DNA from: Dysidea avara
Taxonomy: Eukaryota > Porifera > Demospongiae > Dictyoceratida > Dysideidae
Direction: 5' to 3'
Length of the DNA stretch: 64,000 nt
Assembly (NCBI RefSeq): GCF_963678975.1
Contig: NC_089278.1
Span: 14,303,959 to 14,367,958 of the forward strand
The notes under the pieces are model-generated. The model had not been told where the DNA came from. It searched no databases and saw nothing but the letters and a program-made list of their open reading frames with translations. The position numbers and the translations under genes are program-made. Positions within the stretch are counted from its first letter, which is position 1; each line of letters starts with the position of its first letter. This document shows, piece after piece, positions 58,561 through 64,000 of the stretch.

Positions 58561-58640
58561 CTGTTCTTACTCGTTCACCAGGCAGTTTACGATACTTGCA
58601 CTAACTCGCTCCTCGCTCAGTTTGAACTCTGTAGTTTATG
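58561..58640 (-). other. putative non-coding first exon of the JIP-like gene
   Basis: On the minus strand GTAAGAACAG|GTTAGTAC (58561/58560) is a plausible donor just outside the GC-richer promoter area. Spliced to the acceptor at 55755 it would supply the 5' UTR missing upstream of the ATG at 55738. The start is not defined. This is inference only. Confidence 0.35.
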
Positions 58641-58674
58641 GAGTGCCACGCCTATTTATATTCTTGGCGATACA
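58562..58674. promoter_or_regulatory. shared (bidirectional) promoter region
   Basis: The JIP-like 5' exon points left and the dehydrogenase ATG (58675) points right, with about 110 bp between. The sequence changes to higher CpG here and in the first dehydrogenase exon. A TATTTATATTC lies about 25 bp before the ATG. No binding site is claimed. Confidence 0.45.
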
Positions 58675-61306
58675 ATGTTGATCACGCGAGCGGTTGCAGT
58701 TCGCAGTAGTATAAACGTCACAACGTTCACGGGCGCGTGTGGCAGAATTTCGAGGAGGTCGTTCGGGCACCACACGTCTATTGACCGTAAGATAACACGA
58801 GTGCAGGGTTACTTTTCTAATTAACGCCTATTGTGTATTTCTCCGTACATTTTGATGTGCCGTTTACGTACATCACATTATATTGATTGAGGGTGTTTTA
58901 ACAGTTACAACTTTGTCTTTCATCTTTATCATACTCTTATATGTGTTAATAGCCCTTCACAGGGAGGATGTGTCTGAGAATTATTTTACAGTATTCTTGT
59001 TTATTGCCCAGCCCATTTTAATAAGTGTTTGTAAGGCTTCTGGGCTTGGCTAGAAACTGGTACTAACAAATATGGTTTTATCTGATATGGCGTGGCTTCA
59101 GTGGGTCCCCATGTAAAGGGCAGTCCATTGTATACTAGTCAACATTGTATGGTGTTGCTGTAGCATCTTATGGACTGACTGGTGAACAGAAGGAATTACA
59201 GAAAGTCTGTTTTGACTTTGCCAAGAATGAGTTGAGCCCAAACATGAGACAATGGGATGAAGAGGTTACCTCTTGTGTTATTGTTGTTTGTTTATGATAA
59301 CATTGTTATTTGTCATGTGCCTGTCCACCATTGCAAATTGCATGTATATAACAACAATAAATTTCACTTTTCAGGATTAGATGAGTTACAAATTGTCACT
59401 GAATGTAGTGAGTATGCATAATTGTGCTGGTGTAGTGAGTACATGGAGTTGTGTATTGAGAGGGATTGTTTGAAAGGATTAAAATCGATGGAATAATAGT
59501 TTTTAGAGGAAGACAGTAGCAGATGAGAAGCCACATACTATTAAAGCTTGTCTACATCCCTTGAATGTTTAGCACAGTATATGCAAACCAGGAGCATGGT
59601 ACGAGCTGCCTTAATGTGCTCCTGTACTTATGTAGCTGTCAGTAAAACCATGTGTGCATGTATACATGAAAACTTGGCCAAAACCCATTCATTCAAATGG
59701 TTATGTGAAAATTACTAGTACTACCAACATATATGATATAGAACGCTACAGAAATGGTACCACATATGGCAGGATCGATCACTCATGGCCAGCGGAGGTT
59801 GGTGATGCGTCATAACCCTATGACATATGACATGAGTGGTTATGAAATGTGCAACCAAACAACATGTATTGATGCCAATAAACGCCACATGGATCTACAA
59901 TTAATTCACATATTGGAATACATTGTTGCTAAAATGTTCAGGTTACTTTTGTGATATTATTACAAGAGGTTTATTATTTTTATGATGTATTGACCAATCT
60001 CCTCTTGGCTACACCTGAACATAAAAACCTAGTATTAGTAGTGTTACAGGTGAAGAAGGCTCAAGGAGCCTGTAAAGCCTGATCTGTACAAATATGAATT
60101 GTCTGTACCAGTTAGTGAGGTGTGGTGCGCAGAATCATCCAACAAAAACTTGTTAAATAGCATTTGATGTCTTATCCCACAGTGTACATGAAATAAAGAC
60201 GTGTTAACAGGTGTACTACACGGGCTAGTACATATACCTACGACCTCTCAAGTTCAGACTAGTACAAATTTGAGGAGAGGGCTTTGGTGGTATAGCAGTA
60301 TCAGTTTCTCCATGAATTTCATAACGGCAGTAATGTAACTGGAAGACTAACAAATGATCTGTCTGTCATTATCAAGTGTAGAAATGTGTCTAGTGCTTGT
60401 GATCCTATTGGCGAAGTGTCCTGATTTCAGGATTCTAATTGGATGCCATGTAATTGCCTTATTAGTATTGTAACACACACACACACACATTTTATGTATG
60501 CACTTAATATAGGAGATATTCCCAGCTGATACACTACGCAAGGCAGCGTCACTCGGTCTAGGTGGAATTTACATCAAGAGTGATGTGGGAGGGAGCAACA
60601 TGTCCAGATCTGATGCATCACCATTGTTTGAGGCTCTAGCAACTGGTTGTGTATCAACTGCAGCATACATTAGCATACACAAGTAAGTGTGTTGGTGGTG
60701 TTGTGTGTGGTGTAATGTGTTTACCATGTAGCTTGGCTACTGGGCTGCTGGATAAGTTTGGCACTGATGAGCAGCGACACTCCATGATACCATCTTTGTG
60801 TACTATGGAGGTCTGTCTGTTTGTATGTTAGTCTTCACTGTTATTGTTGCTGCACTAGAGGTTTGCCTCTTATTGTCTCACTGAACCTAATGCTGGTAGT
60901 GATGCTGCTGCTCTGGCCACTAGCGCTAAGAGAGATGGCAACAAATATGTGTTGAATGGTTCTAAGGTATGTTATGTTTAGGTGCTATGCTCTACCAGTA
61001 ACCTCCTGTAACATGTTTAATGTGTGTACAGTGTACCTGGTATTTACCAGGCAGGCAATGTCGTACTGCCACAGCTAGTAGAACTTGAGGTTTCAGTTTC
61101 ATTCTTAAAACTCTTCTGTCTCAGGAAGATTTGGCTCTTATATATTACTTGCATGGGCACTAGTATCTCAGTGTTCTCTGGGTAACAATGCACATTGTGT
61201 AGTGTAGTGTATTAGACACTGCACCTTCAATAGTGAGTGGTGCCACAATCGATTTTGAACTTAAACGTTTCAACCATCGCTTTTATTTTAAAACTAAACT
61301 ATATAT

Positions 61307-61343
<37 letters not shown>

Positions 61344-63578
61344 GCGCACGCATCCACATGAATGACATAGTGCTGTTGTGATGGTAAAACACAGGGGGCT
61401 CTACCATCCAACATCTCGTCAACATATTGATCATGTGACATTAAACACTACACACATATCAGAAACCCTACTTCAGTTATGTGTTATCACTAAACCATAG
61501 GTTAGGTTCACTTTAGTACAAGTTAGTGTCAGACCATCAGTATTTCAGAAGTCTCCACTTAAGTCTTGGGTTCTTCTCCATTCTGTAAAGTAATGAATAC
61601 ATTGGAACCTCTCTATTACGGAAATTTTGGGAGCCAGAATTTTTGGCCACTCTTTGCTGTAATATAGAGGTTTTCCTCTTTCAGAAGTAAAAAATGTATT
61701 AACCAGACCAGTTGGGACCAAAATTTTTGTCCTTGTTATGAAGGTTTTTTCTGTTGTGTCCTTAATTCGGGGAGTTTGTTAAGAGAGGTTCCACTGTATT
61801 AGGGTTCTAAATGTGTGTACACTAAATCACTAATAAAATGAGACTATGGACAAGTGTCCTGATTATCAAGGTGTCATTGGTGAGGTGTCCTGATTTCAGG
61901 GTCTAAATGTGTGTAAATGGGACCATGTACAAGTATCTATGTTACTGAAGTGTCCTTATTAATATTTATTTTAGGTGTTTGCTTTAACCCTTACACCCGC
62001 ATAGGCCAGAAAACTGGCCCAAATATGCGTATCTTGCACAAAGCAGCATAACCTTCGAAACATCCATCCTATGGCTACGCAGTTTACGTCATTCTACTTG
62101 TGATGTAACAAGGATTAAAATGATACCTAGGGTTTTACCCTAACGCTAACTGGTGAGGCCAAAATTATCCGGGAAAATAACTTTTCGGTAAGGAAACATG
62201 CAAACCCTTTATATACCTTCACAAAAGATAACTCGATGGTCATTGATTCTATCACCTTGCAACAACTTCCATTCAATTCTCCATTAAATTTTCTATCAGG
62301 CCATGTGTGACTCACATGAGTAAACCCACAATCGAAATTAAACAATGACAAGAATTTTGAAACACGGAGATGTGACTGGTCGCCGTTCATCGCTTCATAA
62401 CAAGTAAGTTACAGTGTTCATTTAACCTTCTTCAAGTAGCCCAGTAAACAGACTTAATAGATGTATATTTGTAGGTTGTAAGAATTAGTTACCCCACCTA
62501 GTGTCACCATGTGTACCCATATTGTGTAAACACGCATTCCCCAAAAGTTCTCTGCGGGTTTAAGGGTTAATGTAGCTCCATTGTGATTGATAAATAACTA
62601 TTGTATACTTTATGATGAATTGTACACACCTATGTGTTGTCATGGTTCCTTGTAGGCATTCATATCAGGAGCTGGAACATCTGACGTATATGTTGTAATG
62701 TGCAGGACTGGAGGGCAAGGTGTGTGTTGTAGTTGTTCTTTAGTAACAGTAAAGTGTATATTTAACAGTGTATGGTTTGGCTGGAGGATATGTTGGTTGC
62801 ATATTGTGATAGGATTTTGGCAAGAAGGTAGCTTGTTTAGTTTTACTTTCATGAAGCACTGCTCATTTATCAATTGAAATCTCCTATTGTTACTGTATAT
62901 ATTTGGGCTGTAGCAACCAGTCCAGCTTCAGCATAGTCTAATAGAGCAGTCAGCCACAGCTTTCAAGTAGACTAATTTCAGTCAGATTTGTAAAAGGTTC
63001 AATTGTCTGGGGTGCATACTTGGCATGTTGTGAAGCATTCCCGTGTGTTTATGTGTTTCACAGTAGCCATCTGCCTCTTCATCTACGACATAGATGATAA
63101 CAGCCTTTTGCCTTGCTATGGCACTGCATGGTATTAGGTAGACCCCGTACTGTTGTCATAATATTGACTGAAGAGATCTTTACAGCTCTCCCCTCTGGGA
63201 TCATACTAACACAAATAGTAAATTTCATTATCTCAAATTCAAATCTTGCTCAAACATTTAGATCAACCAAACCTATTATAGAAGGATATAAAAAATACTC
63301 TAATAGAACACACACTTTTGCTTGGAGGGGTAAATAATAAGCCGTCTTTAGGACCAAGAAATATTGTGGCTTTGTTTAGGAATCTTAGGATGGTCACGAG
63401 GTTGTTTTATCAAAACAAAATTATGAGTTAGTACATCTCTACATACTCAATTACTCTAATAGAACATTCATTTACTTTGTATCACTGTTAATCATCTGTT
63501 GCAGGTCCTAGAGGTATCACTTGTTTGATGGTAGAGAAGGGAACCCCAGGAATGAGCTTCGGTGCTAAAGAAAAGAAG
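58675..63578 (+). CDS. ACAD8: isobutyryl-CoA dehydrogenase, mitochondrial (partial)
   Basis: Seven exons join in phase: 58675-58786, 59164-59264, 60513-60682, 60732-60810, 60859-60966, 62656-62719, 63505-63578. They give 236 residues; the gene continues beyond the window. Exon 1 encodes an Arg/Ser-rich, acid-poor presequence ([12 protein letters not shown]...[11 protein letters not shown]) suited to mitochondrial import. Then come [67 protein letters not shown] and the acyl-CoA dehydrogenase signature [39 protein letters not shown] and [16 protein letters not shown] follow. The wording and order match ACAD8, which oxidises isobutyryl-CoA in valine breakdown using FAD. The catalytic Glu and the C-terminal helical domain lie outside the window. 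All introns are GT-AG. The fifth intron (60967-62655) holds repeat R1 and a MITE. Confidence 0.92.
61214..61930. repeat. segmental repeat R1, copy 2 (contains a MITE)
   Basis: The counterpart of 30195-31750, lying in an ACAD8 intron. It lacks the hAT element but carries a pogo-like MITE (61600-61796) that copy 1 lacks. A GT repeat is at 61306-61340. Confidence 0.85.
61600..61796. mobile_element. pogo/Tigger-like MITE, 197 bp
   Basis: The ends are CATTGGAACCTCTCT and AGAGAGGTTCCACTG, with TA at 61598-61599 and 61797-61798. Related sequence is at 35609 and 2836. The interior pairs AGGTTTTCCTCTTTCAGAAG words in the usual way for this family. Confidence 0.8.
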
Positions 63579-64000
63579 GTTGTTATCTAATGTAGTTGCA
63601 GAGGAGGTTGAGGTTAATCATAATGTCTTAATTCCTATGGTGTAAGCAAATATGACTCCCAGTATTGAGGCTTGTTTCTTAGGTACTGAATAAACATGTT
63701 GTACTGATAGAAGATTGTAAGGGTTCAGGGACACATGGCTTGGATATACGTACAATATAAATAGTATCAATAGAGAGATGTCAGGGGACCACAAGATGTT
63801 TTATGTCATGTCCACCCTCCTCTGGTATTATCCTTATGGAGTTTGTGATCTCCATATTTAGAACGTAGTAATGCAGCATAATATCCATTCAAACTGCTAG
63901 TCATACATCATACCAAGAGTATATAATAGAAACCAAGAATATTGAATGGGTGTATTACCCTGTGATTAATGATTGCATAAAGTAACATGAATATTTCAGT
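63579..64000 (+). other. ACAD8 intron, running off the window
   Basis: No further ACAD8 exon is recognisable before the end, so the next exon lies outside. Confidence 0.6.

Overview
The window looks like nuclear DNA of an early-branching animal, most likely a demosponge of the Amphimedon type. The taxon is my inference. It rests on AT-rich DNA, two intron-rich metazoan genes with short GT-AG introns, and a very dense, layered set of transposons: Helitrons, hAT, Mutator-like, PIF/Harbinger-like, Tc1/mariner- and pogo-like MITEs, Ty3/gypsy and several LINEs. I saw no rRNA gene, CRISPR array or operon.

The best gene content is at the right end. A minus-strand gene (coding exons 55738 to 49114) can be assembled across ten coding exons with every splice phase matching. 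It encodes about 643 residues with an SH3 domain and a C-terminal PTB domain, the JIP1/2 (MAPK8IP) arrangement. A plus-strand gene starts at 58675 and leaves the window after seven exons. It is an isobutyryl-CoA dehydrogenase (ACAD8-like) with a mitochondrial presequence. The two genes are divergent and appear to share a roughly 110-bp promoter. A weaker minus-strand gene with ankyrin-like exons lies at about 32.9-34.5 kb.

The rest is mostly mobile DNA. 0-5 kb: MITEs and a 20-bp minisatellite. 5.2-8.3 kb: an internally deleted Helitron Rep/helicase gene split by a Harbinger-like MITE. 9.7-11 kb: a 5'-truncated LINE with a 17-bp target duplication. 12.5-13.4 kb: nested TA-flanked MITEs. 14.97-19.65 kb: a structurally complete Ty3/gypsy element (two 163-bp LTRs, 5-bp duplication, one 1292-residue Gag-Pol frame) whose integrase lacks the third catalytic acidic residue. 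19.96-22.0 kb: a foldback Mutator-like element holding a second copy of the 9.7-kb LINE and a MITE. 22.2-24.0 kb: MITEs. 24.0-26.9 kb: a decayed LINE cut by a hAT element. 27.35-28.57 kb and 50.3-51.68 kb: two related Helitron derivatives with hairpin-CTAG 3' ends. The second sits inside a hAT element, which itself lies in a JIP-like intron.

Two segmental repeat families (30.2/61.2 kb and 38.1/47.8 kb) give internal empty sites that date and confirm several insertions. A dispersed motif of about 19 bp (TACTCTAATAGARCAGTCA) recurs more than ten times. It clusters near splice sites and supplies one 3' splice site of the JIP-like gene.
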